A stretch of DNA of 64,000 nucleotides from contig NZ_JAGQCE010000002.1 of NCBI RefSeq assembly GCF_024345995.1, forward strand, positions 343,124 to 407,123. The letters are read 5' to 3'. Both the position numbers and the translations under genes were made by a program. This DNA comes from Synechococcus sp. Cruz-7E5 (GTDB taxonomy: Bacteria; Cyanobacteriota; Cyanobacteriia; PCC-6307; Cyanobiaceae). Shown here piece by piece: positions 36,739 through 45,978 of the stretch. Numbering within the stretch: position 1 is the first letter of the stretch; every line of letters starts with the position of its first letter. The notes below the pieces were generated by a model that made no database searches, was not told where the DNA came from, and saw only the letters and a list, made by a program, of their open reading frames with translations.

Positions 36739-38046
36739 TCAGGCCGGTCGCACCAGCACCAGGGGTGTGCGTTCGTTGGCGTTGCCGGCCGGGTTGGGAC
36801 GCAGGGCACGCTTCAGCAGGTTCTCGTCGCAGCCCGAGCTCGAAGCCAGCACCTTGACCCGGCCAAGATCGTTGACGTCGACCACGGCCACAGGCACCCC
36901 CAGGGCCTGGGCCAGCTCCTGGCAGCTGCGTTCGGGCTGATCGGGACCGAGCACGATCGTCTGGTCGTAGGGGGGAGTGGTGCCGGTGATGTCGTCGATC
37001 AGCCGGGCCTGGTCACCGGCGAGACGGTAGAAGCCGCCTTTGCTGCCCACCAGTTTCATCAGGCTGCCGGCCAGCCAGGCACAGAGCACCCGCGCCGGCC
37101 CCACCGTGTCGATCAGGCTCTGCAGGCCGCAGGCCGTGGCCAGGCTGCTGGTGGGATGGAAGACGCGGCAGAGCAGCCGGGCCAGGCAGGAGGGCTCCAC
37201 CATCGACGGGTGTTGATAGCGCCCCTGGATCACCGCAAGGGGCGTTTCGCCGATGGTGAGGATGTCGCCGGGACGCAGCACGGGACCGGCATAGCGGCGC
37301 AGCACTTCAGCGGGATCATCCAGCACCCCCAGCAGGTGGGTGGGCACCGGCAGCACCTGGCAGCCGTCACCGTTGCGCCAGGCAGCGCTGGCCGGATCGA
37401 GCGGTGCGGGATGGCGAACCGGCACCAGGAAGCCCTGGCGGCGCTCCAGGCGCCCGAATGGTCCGTAGTTCACCCAGATCACCTCCAGCCAGAGGGTGTC
37501 CAGCAGCTCCTTCAGGAGGGTGTGGCGCTCTTCAGGGCCAGGTCCGCTTGCTCCGGCCGGCAAGCTGATGCTCACCTTGGCCTTGAGCTGGGTGCTCTTG
37601 TGCCCTTTGACGATGTAAGCCGCCCAGTAGCCATCGGGCCGGCTCGGCTCATCGGGATGGTCGGCGACGACGGTGGTGCTCACCCTCAGGCTTGAGAGGT
37701 CCTGGCGGCCGAGCACGGTGGGGCGCAGCTGAAGTTCCGGCACCATCACCTCCATGCGGGCATGGGGGTTGTCGATCCGGAAGCTGCCCTCCAGCGTCAC
37801 TGCTCCCTCGTTGCTCCAGCTGGTGGTCCAGGGGCCCGCACTCAGACGAAGGGGGGAGGCCGGCCGCAGGCGGTGGCGCAACTCCAGCCAGAGCAGGGTG
37901 AGGCCGAAGAGCAGCGCCAGCAGAAGCAGCGCGCAGAGCGGTGGAGGCAGGGTCGGCAAGGGGCAGTGGCGCCGGGTCTGCGGGAGCGTAGGTCGTGTCT
38001 GGTGCCGGGGGCTGGTGGGGTGGACACCGCTGCGGCCTAGGTTCAC
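36739..38046 (-). CDS. F420-0:gamma-glutamyl ligase-like protein with N-terminal TM
   Basis: 435 aa from a GTG at 38046. One N-terminal TM (LCALLLLALLFGLTLLWLEL), a ~130-residue beta-rich extracytoplasmic-type domain, then a CofE-like region with RPGDILTIGETPLAVIQGR, GPARVLCAWLAGSLMKL and DVNDLGRVKVLASS. Cyanobacteria do not generally make F420 by the standard route, so its true ligase substrate is unknown. The frame stays open far upstream, but that part is antisense to phoH. Confidence 0.78.
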   Translation of the reverse strand: MNLGRSGVHPTSPRHQTRPTLPQTRRHCPLPTLPPPLCALLLLALLFGLTLLWLELRHRLRPASPLRLSAGPWTTSWSNEGAVTLEGSFRIDNPHARMEVMVPELQLRPTVLGRQDLSSLRVSTTVVADHPDEPSRPDGYWAAYIVKGHKSTQLKAKVSISLPAGASGPGPEERHTLLKELLDTLWLEVIWVNYGPFGRLERRQGFLVPVRHPAPLDPASAAWRNGDGCQVLPVPTHLLGVLDDPAEVLRRYAGPVLRPGDILTIGETPLAVIQGRYQHPSMVEPSCLARLLCRVFHPTSSLATACGLQSLIDTVGPARVLCAWLAGSLMKLVGSKGGFYRLAGDQARLIDDITGTTPPYDQTIVLGPDQPERSCQELAQALGVPVAVVDVNDLGRVKVLASSSGCDENLLKRALRPNPAGNANERTPLVLVRPA

Positions 38047-38067
38047 GGACTGGCCATTGCGGCGTGG

Positions 38068-39453
38068 GTGATGAAGAAGACCTTCGTTCTCGACACGAAC
38101 GTGCTGCTGCACGATCCCCAGGCCATCACCCGCTTCGAAGACAACACGGTCGTGATTCCGATCGAGGTGGTCGAGGAGATTGACCGCTTCAAGCGCGATT
38201 CTTCTGAGAAGGGCCGTAACGCCCGCCAGACCTCCCGTCTGCTCGATGAGCTGCGCAACAAGGGCAATCTCTCCGAAGGAGTGGAGATCGATCCCGAGCA
38301 CCACGGCATGCTCAAGGTGGTGTTCTGCCGCAGCGAAACCCTCGCCCAACTCCCGCCGGAACTGAAATCCGGGAACGGCGACAACAACATCCTGGCGGTG
38401 GCGCTCGAGCAGCGCCTCCAGGACGTGATGGGTAACCATCCCCCCGTGGTGCTGGTCACCAAGGACACCAACCTGCGCATCAAGGCCGATGCGGTGGGCC
38501 TGATCGCCCAGGACTACAGCACCGACAAGGTGGCGATCGCCGACCTTTACCCGGGCTTCTGCGAGTGGGTGGTTACGGCGGAGCAGATGGAGCAGCTGCA
38601 CAGCCAGGGATCGCTGGCCCTGGAGCAGCTTCCGCCAGGTGTGCCGCCCCAGGCGCCGCTGCTGGCAAACGAAGGGGTGACCCTGGTGGATGCGCTGCAA
38701 CCCCAGCACACGTTGCTGGCGCGGGTGGATGCTTCCGCCAGGGGTCTGCGGCCCCTGCAGAAAGCAACGCGGATCAAGCTCGGGCGGGTGAGCCCCCGCA
38801 ACCGGGAGCAGACCTTCGCTGTCGATCTGCTGTTGGATCCGGCCATCAGCCTGGTGACCCTGGTGGGCAAGGCCGGCACCGGCAAGACCCTGCTGGCCCT
38901 TGCCGCCGGCCTGCATCAGGTGGCCGATGAACACCTCTACGACCGCCTGCTGGTGACCCGGCCGGTGATTCCCCTGGGCAAGGACATCGGCTTCCTGCCT
39001 GGTGATCTGCAGGAGAAGATGGGTCCGTGGATGCAGCCGATCATCGACAACCTCGACTATCTGCTCGGTGGTGAGGACTCGTCACAGGGCAGCATGCGCT
39101 CCAGTCGTGGTCCTCGCAGCAACTGGTCGGACCTCAAGGGCATGGGTCTGCTGGAGGTGGAGGCGATCACCTACATCCGCGGCCGCTCGATTCCACGCCA
39201 GTTCATGGTGGTGGATGAGGCCCAGAACCTCACACCCCATGAAGTGAAGACGATCGTGACCCGGGTGGGGGAGGGCACGAAGATCGTGTTCACCGGCGAT
39301 CCGTATCAGATCGACAACCCCTACGTGGATGCCGACAGCAACGGCCTCACCTGGCTGGTGGAGCGCTTCAAGGGTCAACGGCTGGCGGGCCACGTCACCC
39401 TGCTCAAGGGTGAACGCTCAGCCCTGGCGGAGCTGGCGGCGAACCTGCTCTGA
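38068..39453 (+). CDS. PhoH-family protein with N-terminal PIN domain (YlaK/PhoH2 type)
   Basis: An N-terminal PIN nuclease domain (KTFVLDTNVLLHDP, with later acidic residues in VTKDTNLRIKADAVG) is joined to a C-terminal PhoH ATPase ([15 protein letters not shown]; Walker B FMVVDEAQNL; FTGDPYQIDNPY). PhoH2 proteins are RNA helicase/ribonucleases. The 461 aa begin with adjacent GTG and ATG codons (38068 and 38071). The stop overlaps the next gene's start by one base. Confidence 0.93.
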   Translation: MMKKTFVLDTNVLLHDPQAITRFEDNTVVIPIEVVEEIDRFKRDSSEKGRNARQTSRLLDELRNKGNLSEGVEIDPEHHGMLKVVFCRSETLAQLPPELKSGNGDNNILAVALEQRLQDVMGNHPPVVLVTKDTNLRIKADAVGLIAQDYSTDKVAIADLYPGFCEWVVTAEQMEQLHSQGSLALEQLPPGVPPQAPLLANEGVTLVDALQPQHTLLARVDASARGLRPLQKATRIKLGRVSPRNREQTFAVDLLLDPAISLVTLVGKAGTGKTLLALAAGLHQVADEHLYDRLLVTRPVIPLGKDIGFLPGDLQEKMGPWMQPIIDNLDYLLGGEDSSQGSMRSSRGPRSNWSDLKGMGLLEVEAITYIRGRSIPRQFMVVDEAQNLTPHEVKTIVTRVGEGTKIVFTGDPYQIDNPYVDADSNGLTWLVERFKGQRLAGHVTLLKGERSALAELAANLL

Positions 39454-40277
39454 TGAGCTGTTACTACCCGCTGATCGGGTTGCCTCACGGCATCACCTCC
39501 AGCGTCACCTACTCCTCCCACACCCTCAACCAGCGTGCGGGCTCCAGCCGCGTTCCACACCAGCACGCCGTGGATCTCGCTCTCTTCGGCGTGTCGGCTG
39601 GCCGCTGGCAGCTGCGTGGCCGCCATCCGGTCGGAGCGCCGGGCGACGTGGTGGTGACCTCGGCCGACCAGGGCCTTGCCCCCGGGGAGCTTGAGGTCTG
39701 CGTTCCAGTCGCCCGCGACATCGTGCTGGAGCCCAGCCCCACGGAACTGCCATTGCCGCTCAGCAAGCGGATCGACCGTTCACCGGTGGCCGAACGCTGC
39801 AGCCTGAGTTTTGCCTGGCGTGGGATCAGCAGCGCTTACCAGGGGGAATATCCAGTGCGGATGGCCGAGCTGTCGCGAGGCACCCTGGTGAGCTTCGATC
39901 CTCTGCTCCAGAGCGATCCGGCGGTGGGAACCAATCTGGTCTGCGTGGTGAACATCTGCCGGCGGCTGGACGACGCGGTGCACAGCCTGGAGTGCTTCGA
40001 CGCCTTGGCGCGCACCTTGATTCGAGCCGTTCCCTACCGGAGCAATACCTGCTGCCTGATCGAGTTCGATGCCGCCACGGCCGCAGCCGGGCCGGTGGTG
40101 TTCCGGACCACCGGTTCGGTGGGGATTCCGATCTTCCTGACGCTCTCCCGGCCGGATCTGCCGCCCTCAATGAGCGTCGAGCACACCCACCCTCCCACCG
40201 AGATGTTCTGGGACCACGACCGCCTGCCCGGCAGCCGGCGCATCAAGGCCACCTGGTTGAGCGCGGCGCTCCGATGA
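39453..40277 (+). CDS. Unrecognised 274-aa protein, first of an overlapping pair
   Basis: I do not recognise this family. The protein is soluble-looking and beta-rich, with several short strands (GRWQLRGRHPVGAPGDVVVTS, split by turns, and EYPVRMAELSRGTLVSFDPLL) and a C-terminal HTHPPTEMFWDHDR segment rich in His, Asp and Glu that could bind a metal. The ATG at 39453 overlaps the last base of the phoH stop; its own stop overlaps the next gene's start (ATGA). The pair is probably co-translated. The second protein looks distantly similar in style. Confidence 0.7.
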   Translation: MSCYYPLIGLPHGITSSVTYSSHTLNQRAGSSRVPHQHAVDLALFGVSAGRWQLRGRHPVGAPGDVVVTSADQGLAPGELEVCVPVARDIVLEPSPTELPLPLSKRIDRSPVAERCSLSFAWRGISSAYQGEYPVRMAELSRGTLVSFDPLLQSDPAVGTNLVCVVNICRRLDDAVHSLECFDALARTLIRAVPYRSNTCCLIEFDAATAAAGPVVFRTTGSVGIPIFLTLSRPDLPPSMSVEHTHPPTEMFWDHDRLPGSRRIKATWLSAALR

Positions 40278-41083
40278 CCTCCAGCCTCCGGACGGTGAAG
40301 GCTGCGATCGGGCGGATCCTGCATCGCGACAGCCTCCCCTACTCCGCCTTTCCCCGTGGCCTGGGCGGGACATCGATCTCTGATCAGTTCCTCTACCGCG
40401 GCGACATCGACGCCAGCAGGTTCGTGGCCGAGAACACAGCGGCCCTGCTGCGCGGCGAGCCGGTGGAGGTGATGCACAGGTTGCGGTTCTTCGATTCGCT
40501 GGGCAGGCATCTACGCGACCTCGAGATCCGCACTGACCGTTACTTCCAGACGATCGATCTCCGCCAGCTGAAGGAGACCATGCCCCAGCTTGAGATCGCC
40601 ACATTCATCCACACCAGTGTCTACGACTCGGCGAGCGAGCCTGGGTATGTGCGGTTGCATCGGGGGTACTGCCAGTACCGGAGAACACCCGAATCGGTAT
40701 GGGCCAGCGTGCACGGAAACTTCGGCGGCATCGTTGTCCGGCCTGGCGAAAGACCCGATCAGCACCAGCTGCTCGCCCGCCGCCGCAGGGCGTTCCTGTA
40801 CACGCCCCAACACCGGTTCGAACCGAGCACCATTGCCACGCTCTACTTCATGAATGCCTGCCGCAGCCCCGAAACGGTGGAGGTGCTGGTCACACCCGAC
40901 CAGTGCGGAGCACCCTCGCGGCCACATGCCACGCTGAGGATCGAGCCGCTGGGGGTGGGCTGTTGCAGCGTGGAGGGTCACTCCGGTTATCTCAGCTTCC
41001 GCTCCCAGCTGCCGATGTGCCGTCCGCAGGTGTTCATCGAAGACAGGCGACAGCCCCAGCACTTCGATGTGTTCCACACCTGA
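40274..41083 (+). CDS. Unrecognised 269-aa protein, second of an overlapping pair
   Basis: Family not recognised. From the ATG at 40274 the protein has a mixed alpha/beta N-terminal half (residues 30-110), then a beta-sandwich-like half with RLHRGYCQYRRTPESVWASVHG, FLYTPQHRFEPSTIATLYF and NACRSPETVEVLV. No signal peptide or TM. A longer upstream frame is covered by the preceding gene. The tight coupling with that gene implies a joint function. The patch ends with a methyltransferase fragment on the other strand, so it may be an acquired block. Confidence 0.7.
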   Translation: MTSSLRTVKAAIGRILHRDSLPYSAFPRGLGGTSISDQFLYRGDIDASRFVAENTAALLRGEPVEVMHRLRFFDSLGRHLRDLEIRTDRYFQTIDLRQLKETMPQLEIATFIHTSVYDSASEPGYVRLHRGYCQYRRTPESVWASVHGNFGGIVVRPGERPDQHQLLARRRRAFLYTPQHRFEPSTIATLYFMNACRSPETVEVLVTPDQCGAPSRPHATLRIEPLGVGCCSVEGHSGYLSFRSQLPMCRPQVFIEDRRQPQHFDVFHT

Positions 41084-41176
41084 GAGCTCCGTGCCTCTGC
41101 TGGCTGCCGGCCGCGATCGGTACTTCCTTCATGACGAGCTAGGGCTGGCCCTCCACCAACTATCAGTCGTGTCCGG

Positions 41177-41530
41177 TCAGTGCTTGCGGCCCCAGCAGAT
41201 CAGCATCAGAACGCCCGCATAGGCCTCACCCCGGCGGTAGGCCTCGAGCCAGGTGAGGGCCTCGGGGAGTTCGGCTGAGAGATCCCTGGCAGTGGCGTCG
41301 ATTTCGAACAGCAGGTCCGACTCGGCGAACCCGTGGGTGGGCAGCCACAATCCTTCCCGGCGGATGTCGCCCACCCCGGCGTCAGCCAGGAGGCTTGACA
41401 ACTCGCGCCCGATCCACGGATTCTGGAATGTCCGAATCCAGTCGTGCTGGATCCGTTGGTAGGAGGACTCGTTACACACCTGATCGGTGGCGACCCGCAG
41501 CCGCAACACCGATACCCGCTTCAAGGCCAC
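41177..41530 (-). pseudogene. C-terminal fragment of a SAM-dependent methyltransferase
   Basis: About 90 residues (QHDWIRTFQNPWIGRELSSL, GVGDIRREGLWLPTHGF, and the ending YAGVLMLICWGRK) match the C-terminal part of class I methyltransferases of the UbiE/menaquinone-like type. The Rossmann core with its GxGxG motif is missing. The fumC stop lies only 51 bases beyond the fragment's start, so the N-terminal two thirds is not present. I read it as a relic; a short functional protein is less likely. Confidence 0.6.
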
Positions 41531-41580
41531 CCCGTCGCTGGGTGATTACAGCACCGTATTGAGGCCGGCATGGGGTTCTC

Positions 41581-42975
41581 TCAAATCATCGCTTCCGGTT
41601 TCACCCACTGATCGAACTCTTTGGCGTTGATCTCACCGAGCACCAGGGCCGCTTCCTTGAGGCTCAGCCGGTGCTCGTGGGCATGTTTGGCGATGGCGCA
41701 GGCGCGGTCGTAGCCGATCGCCGGTGTGAGGGCGGTGACCAGCATCAGGCTCTGATCGAGCAGTTCACTGATGCGGCTTTCGTTGGCCATCAATCCATCG
41801 ATGCAGAGGGTGCGGAAGCTGCTGCAGGCACCCTCGAGCAGATCGATGCTTTCGAGCACATTGTGGGCGATCAGGGGCTTGAACACGTTCAGTTCAAAAT
41901 TGCCCTGGCTGGCCGCCATCTGCACGGCCGTGTTGTTGCCCATCACCTGTACCGCCACCATCGTGAGGCTCTCGCACTGGGTGGGATTCACCTTGCCCGG
42001 CATGATCGAGGAGCCCGGTTCGTTCTCCGGCAGGATCAGCTCCCCCAGTCCGCAGCGGGGGCCGCTGCCGAGCCAGCGGATGTCGTTGGCGATCTTCAAC
42101 AGGCTGCCGGCCAGCACCGTGAGCGCGCCATGGGCGGCTGCCAGGGGTTCATGGCCTGCAAGGGCCTGGAACTTGTTCGGTGCAGCGGTGAACGGCATGC
42201 CGGTCCGTTCGCTCAGCCGCTCCGCCACCTTCTCACCGAAGCCGGCGGGGGCATTGAGGCCGGTACCCACCGCCGTGCCGCCGATCGCCAACTGGTGTAC
42301 CTGCGGCTGGGCGTGGCGCAGGCTCTCCAGTCCCAGCTCCAGCTGGGCCACGTAGCCACCGAATTCCTGACCCAGGCTCAGCGGCACCGCGTCCTGCAGA
42401 TGGGTGCGGCCGATCTTGATGATCGCCGCGAACGCCTCTGCCTTGCTGCGCAGGGCTTCGATCAGCGCCTCCACTGCTGGAATCAGCCGCTGCTCCAGTT
42501 CGATCGCCACCGCCACATGCAGCGCTGCGGGGAAGGTGTCGTTGCTCGACTGGCTCAGGTTCACATGGTCGTTCGGGTGCACCGGGCTCTTGCTGCCAAG
42601 CACACCGCCCGCTGCCTCGATCGCCCGGTTGGCAATCACCTCATTCACATTCATGTTCGTCTGGGTGCCGGAACCCGTCTGCCACACCTTCAGCGGAAAT
42701 TCCTCATCCAGTGCCCCGCCCGCCACTTCCTCGGCAGCGGCCACGATCAGAGCAGTCAGCTCCGGTGCGAGCTTCCCTTCGGCCTGGTTCACTTCGGCGC
42801 AGGCGGCCTTGAGCTGGCCGAAGGCATGCACGATCGCCAGCGGCATCGTCGACCCGAAGGGGAAGTTGCTGATCGAGCGCTGGGTCTGGGCGCCCCAGTA
42901 GCGGTGAGCGGGCACCTCGATGGCACCGAGGCTGTCCGTTTCGCGCCGCGTGCTGGCATCCGGCTGGATCGTCAT
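41581..42975 (-). CDS. fumC: Fumarate hydratase, class II
   Basis: It interconverts fumarate and malate. The 464-aa lyase shows the family signature [15 protein letters not shown], the TH active-site region [18 protein letters not shown], and the SSNDTFP stretch. The start ATG overlaps the stop of the thioredoxin-fold gene by one base (TGATG at 42973-42977), so the two are probably co-translated. Confidence 0.95.
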   Translation of the reverse strand: MTIQPDASTRRETDSLGAIEVPAHRYWGAQTQRSISNFPFGSTMPLAIVHAFGQLKAACAEVNQAEGKLAPELTALIVAAAEEVAGGALDEEFPLKVWQTGSGTQTNMNVNEVIANRAIEAAGGVLGSKSPVHPNDHVNLSQSSNDTFPAALHVAVAIELEQRLIPAVEALIEALRSKAEAFAAIIKIGRTHLQDAVPLSLGQEFGGYVAQLELGLESLRHAQPQVHQLAIGGTAVGTGLNAPAGFGEKVAERLSERTGMPFTAAPNKFQALAGHEPLAAAHGALTVLAGSLLKIANDIRWLGSGPRCGLGELILPENEPGSSIMPGKVNPTQCESLTMVAVQVMGNNTAVQMAASQGNFELNVFKPLIAHNVLESIDLLEGACSSFRTLCIDGLMANESRISELLDQSLMLVTALTPAIGYDRACAIAKHAHEHRLSLKEAALVLGEINAKEFDQWVKPEAMI

Positions 42976-43568
42976 CAGCCTGCGGGCACCACTTCGCTGT
43001 TCAGCTCATTGAAGCTTCGGGTCGCGCTGGTGTCGGCGCTGCCGGCTGGATTCAGCCCTGTGGCCTTGCTCAGGGCCGCGCTGATGGTCTCGCTGCTCAC
43101 CTGGCCCTTGCCGTCGAACACCACACGGCCGGCGGCATCGAGCACCACCACCTGGGGAATCAGCCCTTTCCAGTAGTGGGCGGGGTCGCTGGTGCCTTGA
43201 TCGGGTCGGTTCTGGACCTGATCGGTGGTGAGTGGAATGATCTCGACCCGCGAGCCCCACAGCCGCTGCAGCTCTGAGACCACGGGGGCGAACTGCTTGC
43301 TGTCGGCACTGTCATCCAGATAGAAGATCAGCACCACTGGACGGTGATCGGCCATGGCCTGGGCCAGGCTGCTCCGGGGCGGCACCAGCGAGCCATTGCC
43401 GGCGTAGAGAGAATAGATGTTGCCGTCGTAGCTGTTGGTGGTGAGGGCAGCCGCCGCTGGAGACGCCGGGGCCAGCAGCAGCCAGACGCCGAGGATCAGG
43501 CTGAGAAGCCAGGCTCTGAGGGGCTGGAAGGGGCCGGCTTGGAAGCCGAGGCGGGCAGGAAGGCGCAA
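42975..43568 (-). CDS. Membrane-anchored thioredoxin-fold protein without the CxxC motif
   Basis: A signal-anchor or signal peptide ([23 protein letters not shown]) precedes a thioredoxin-like domain: [30 protein letters not shown], then cis-Pro-like [20 protein letters not shown]. The active-site position reads DDSADSK, with no cysteines. It therefore cannot act as a dithiol redox enzyme and may be a chaperone or assembly factor in the thylakoid lumen or periplasm. The start is uncertain: a TTG at 43568 (197 aa) avoids overlap, while an ATG at 43667 overlaps the upstream gene. Confidence 0.75.
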   Translation of the reverse strand: MRLPARLGFQAGPFQPLRAWLLSLILGVWLLLAPASPAAAALTTNSYDGNIYSLYAGNGSLVPPRSSLAQAMADHRPVVLIFYLDDSADSKQFAPVVSELQRLWGSRVEIIPLTTDQVQNRPDQGTSDPAHYWKGLIPQVVVLDAAGRVVFDGKGQVSSETISAALSKATGLNPAGSADTSATRSFNELNSEVVPAG

Positions 43569-43602
43569 CCGAACACCAGATGGGCTTGGGCCATTGTGAC
43601 TC

Positions 43603-45297
43603 TCAGGGTCTGCTGATGCCTCGCCCCAGCCCCTGGAGGATCCCCCGTCCCACCAGGCCGATGGCACGACCGATCACCTGGGTGAGCACCACCACGATCA
43701 GATCGCCGACGCGCTGCAGCAGGGCCCGCAGCTGCGGTGCCAGGGCATCACGGGCCTCCAGCGCCAGGGTGACGCTCTGCTGGAGCCAGCCCAGCTGGCG
43801 CAGTTCCTCGTCGCGGGGTTCGGTGAGCAGCAGCGGGCAGATCGTTCCCCCCTGCTCGAGGCGGTAGAGGCGCCGCTGGCTTTCGTAGAGCTGGATCGGC
43901 TTCTCGAACCACTCGCTCCAGCGCTGCTGGGCATTGAGCTGGTTGCGCAGACGCTCCAGGCTGCGGGTGGCGATCAGCTCCTTCACCAGCAGGTAGCGGC
44001 GCAGCTCCGGCCAGTCGCCGCAACTGGCGAGCACATCAGCGCTGATTCGCTCGGCGCTGCGGATAACCCAGTTGCTCACCAGTGACTCCAGATAGAGCAG
44101 GGCCTGAGGTTCGTCAGGGGCCAGCAGGCGGCCGTCCACCAGCAGCGGCTGCGCCGAGAGCAGGGCCGCCAGCATCGGCTGGCTGGGGGGAAGCTCAGGG
44201 TCGTCGAGCTCGAAGCTCCCCTGGCTGGTGAGGGTGTCGGCCACGGGAAGCAGGGCCCCTTGCTGGGGCAGTTGCACATAGGGGCCTGCCATCTGGCGCA
44301 GGGCCTGGCGACGCAGTTCCGGCTGCAGGCTCTGCCAGCGCCCCTGCAGGTCGTCGCCGCGCAGGCGTTCCTGGCGCAGCTGGCGCAACAGCTGATCCAG
44401 CTGGGTCAGCAAGGCCACGAACAGATCGCGCCGCCGCTCAGGGCTCAGTCCTTCAAGGGCGAACAGCTCGGCACTGCCCTGGCGCAGCAGGGGTCCCTGG
44501 CTGGCCTGGCTCAACCGTTGATGGATCGTCTCCCACACCGCCACGGCGGTGCGCTGCCGCAGGGTGATGGCGGTGCTGCCCCCACTGGGCGGGCGGGGTT
44601 CGTCGGCAGGGCTCTTCGGCTCAGGGGGCAGGCCCGTGGCACTCCAGGCCATCGACACCGGCCCCCACAGCCAGATCAACAGGGTCCGGGCGGAGCGCAA
44701 TTCCCTCAGCCGCCCCTCCAGGATCAACTGCAGCAGCAGGTTGGCGGGGGGAGGATCCAGCAGGCGGCTGCAGAGTTCCAGCTCCTGATCGATCTGCTGC
44801 AGGCCACTGATCAGCAGCCACTGGCCGAGCCCCATCGTTCCAGTTCCCCAGACGCCGCTGGCCTGGGGATTAACGCTGGAGCGGGTGCCGCCGTCCAGCG
44901 CCACCACCCGCCCCCCCTGCAGCAGGGTGGCCACCGCCTCCAGCAAGGCTTCCGGTTCGGGCTCCTGCAGCAGTCCGGCGGCCGGCAGCTGCAGGAGCCA
45001 GGCACTGCTGCAGCCGGGCTGGGCGGGGATCAGCAGCAGCAGGGGCGCCGGTAGCCAGCGCTGCTCCAGCCGCTCCAGCTCCAGCAGCAGGTTGCTGGGA
45101 TGGATCGGGGCCTCCAGGCTCCAGATCACCAGCTGGGGGGCGCCTTCGAGTTCTGAGGGTTCGCCCGCCACCCGGCAGGGTGGGCTCATCTCCTTGAGCA
45201 AGCGGCTCAGGCCCTGATGCATCAGCGGCTGAGCCAGCAGCAGCACCTGGACACTGGGGATCCCGGCAGCCCCAAGGGCGGCCGCAGGCTCAGTCAC
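43603..45297 (-). CDS. DUF3685 family protein
   Basis: 564 aa, cyanobacterial family of unknown function. The N-terminal ~130 residues resemble a response-regulator fold without the phospho-acceptor site (VQVLLLAQPLMHQGLSRLL, then QLVIWSLEAP). A long alpha-helical C-terminal domain ends with a hydrophobic/amphipathic stretch (VGDLIVVVLTQVIGRAIGLVGR). It lies upstream of the thioredoxin-fold gene on the same strand. Confidence 0.8.
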   Translation of the reverse strand: MTEPAAALGAAGIPSVQVLLLAQPLMHQGLSRLLKEMSPPCRVAGEPSELEGAPQLVIWSLEAPIHPSNLLLELERLEQRWLPAPLLLLIPAQPGCSSAWLLQLPAAGLLQEPEPEALLEAVATLLQGGRVVALDGGTRSSVNPQASGVWGTGTMGLGQWLLISGLQQIDQELELCSRLLDPPPANLLLQLILEGRLRELRSARTLLIWLWGPVSMAWSATGLPPEPKSPADEPRPPSGGSTAITLRQRTAVAVWETIHQRLSQASQGPLLRQGSAELFALEGLSPERRRDLFVALLTQLDQLLRQLRQERLRGDDLQGRWQSLQPELRRQALRQMAGPYVQLPQQGALLPVADTLTSQGSFELDDPELPPSQPMLAALLSAQPLLVDGRLLAPDEPQALLYLESLVSNWVIRSAERISADVLASCGDWPELRRYLLVKELIATRSLERLRNQLNAQQRWSEWFEKPIQLYESQRRLYRLEQGGTICPLLLTEPRDEELRQLGWLQQSVTLALEARDALAPQLRALLQRVGDLIVVVLTQVIGRAIGLVGRGILQGLGRGISRP

Positions 45298-45363
45298 GCG
45301 CCAATCCAGTTCATCGACTGAGGGTAACGAGCGCAGGCTGGAAACTCCAGGGTCTGGATCAGA

Positions 45364-45894
45364 TCAGGGCCTGCGGCGGCCGAAGAGCTGAAGGGTGTAC
45401 GACTCGATGCTGTAGCCAGTGAGATCCTCGATCTGCTGAACCAGCTCCTCGGGCAGCACCACATCGAGGTCCTGGATCTCGCCGCTGTTCAGGCAGGTGA
45501 GGTGGCTGTGGGGATCGCTGCGATATCCATAGAGCCTGCCGCTGGCGCGGTCGAGGCACTCGATCACACCAGCCGACTGGAGGGCCTCGAGGTTCTGGTA
45601 GACGGAGGTGTGGCCGATGTTGCGGCCCTGGGTATTGAGGCGTTCAAAGATGTCGCGGGCACTGAGGTGACGCCGATCGCTCCACAGCAGTTCCAGCACC
45701 ATTCGCCGTTGGCGGCTCAGGCGCATGCCCAGATCACGACAGCGCCTGAACGCCTGGGCCACCGTGACGCGCAGGTCGGCCGGGGCTGATTCCAGCAGAG
45801 CACTCTCGCCGCCAGCTGAGGCTGAGGCTTCGCCGGCTGTTCGGGTTGCTCCGGAGCTCACCGGCACGCTTGTGGTGGTGAGGGCGACAGACAC
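45364..45894 (-). CDS. Fur-family transcriptional regulator
   Basis: A metal- or peroxide-responsive repressor. After a ~45-residue Ala/Ser-rich extension come the winged-helix domain (RLSRQRRMVLELLWSDRRHLSARDIF, then GHTSVYQNLEAL) and the dimerisation domain. The usual first CxxC zinc site reads HLTCLNSGEIQDLD, with Ser in place of the second Cys, and no C-terminal CxxC follows. Regulatory metal ligands (HSH) remain. It could be a PerR/Fur/Zur relative; which one cannot be told here. Confidence 0.87.
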   Translation of the reverse strand: MSVALTTTSVPVSSGATRTAGEASASAGGESALLESAPADLRVTVAQAFRRCRDLGMRLSRQRRMVLELLWSDRRHLSARDIFERLNTQGRNIGHTSVYQNLEALQSAGVIECLDRASGRLYGYRSDPHSHLTCLNSGEIQDLDVVLPEELVQQIEDLTGYSIESYTLQLFGRRRP

Positions 45895-45978
45895 GGAGTG
45901 GAGGTCAACACGAGGTGATCTCTATGTTAAGGGCCACGATCGATCGGTTTGTGTCGCCTGGGGGTGAGCTCGCTTCGA

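Noticed and set aside
38047..38934. Upstream extension of the F420-ligase-like gene to 38934
   Set aside because: It is antisense to phoH and low in plausible protein features; a GTG at 38046 gives a sensible start.
41084..41176. Short frame beginning GTG near 41090 reading RYFLHDELGLALHQL
   Set aside because: Only about 40 codons, no ribosome-binding site and no recognisable family; it may be another relic but cannot be supported.
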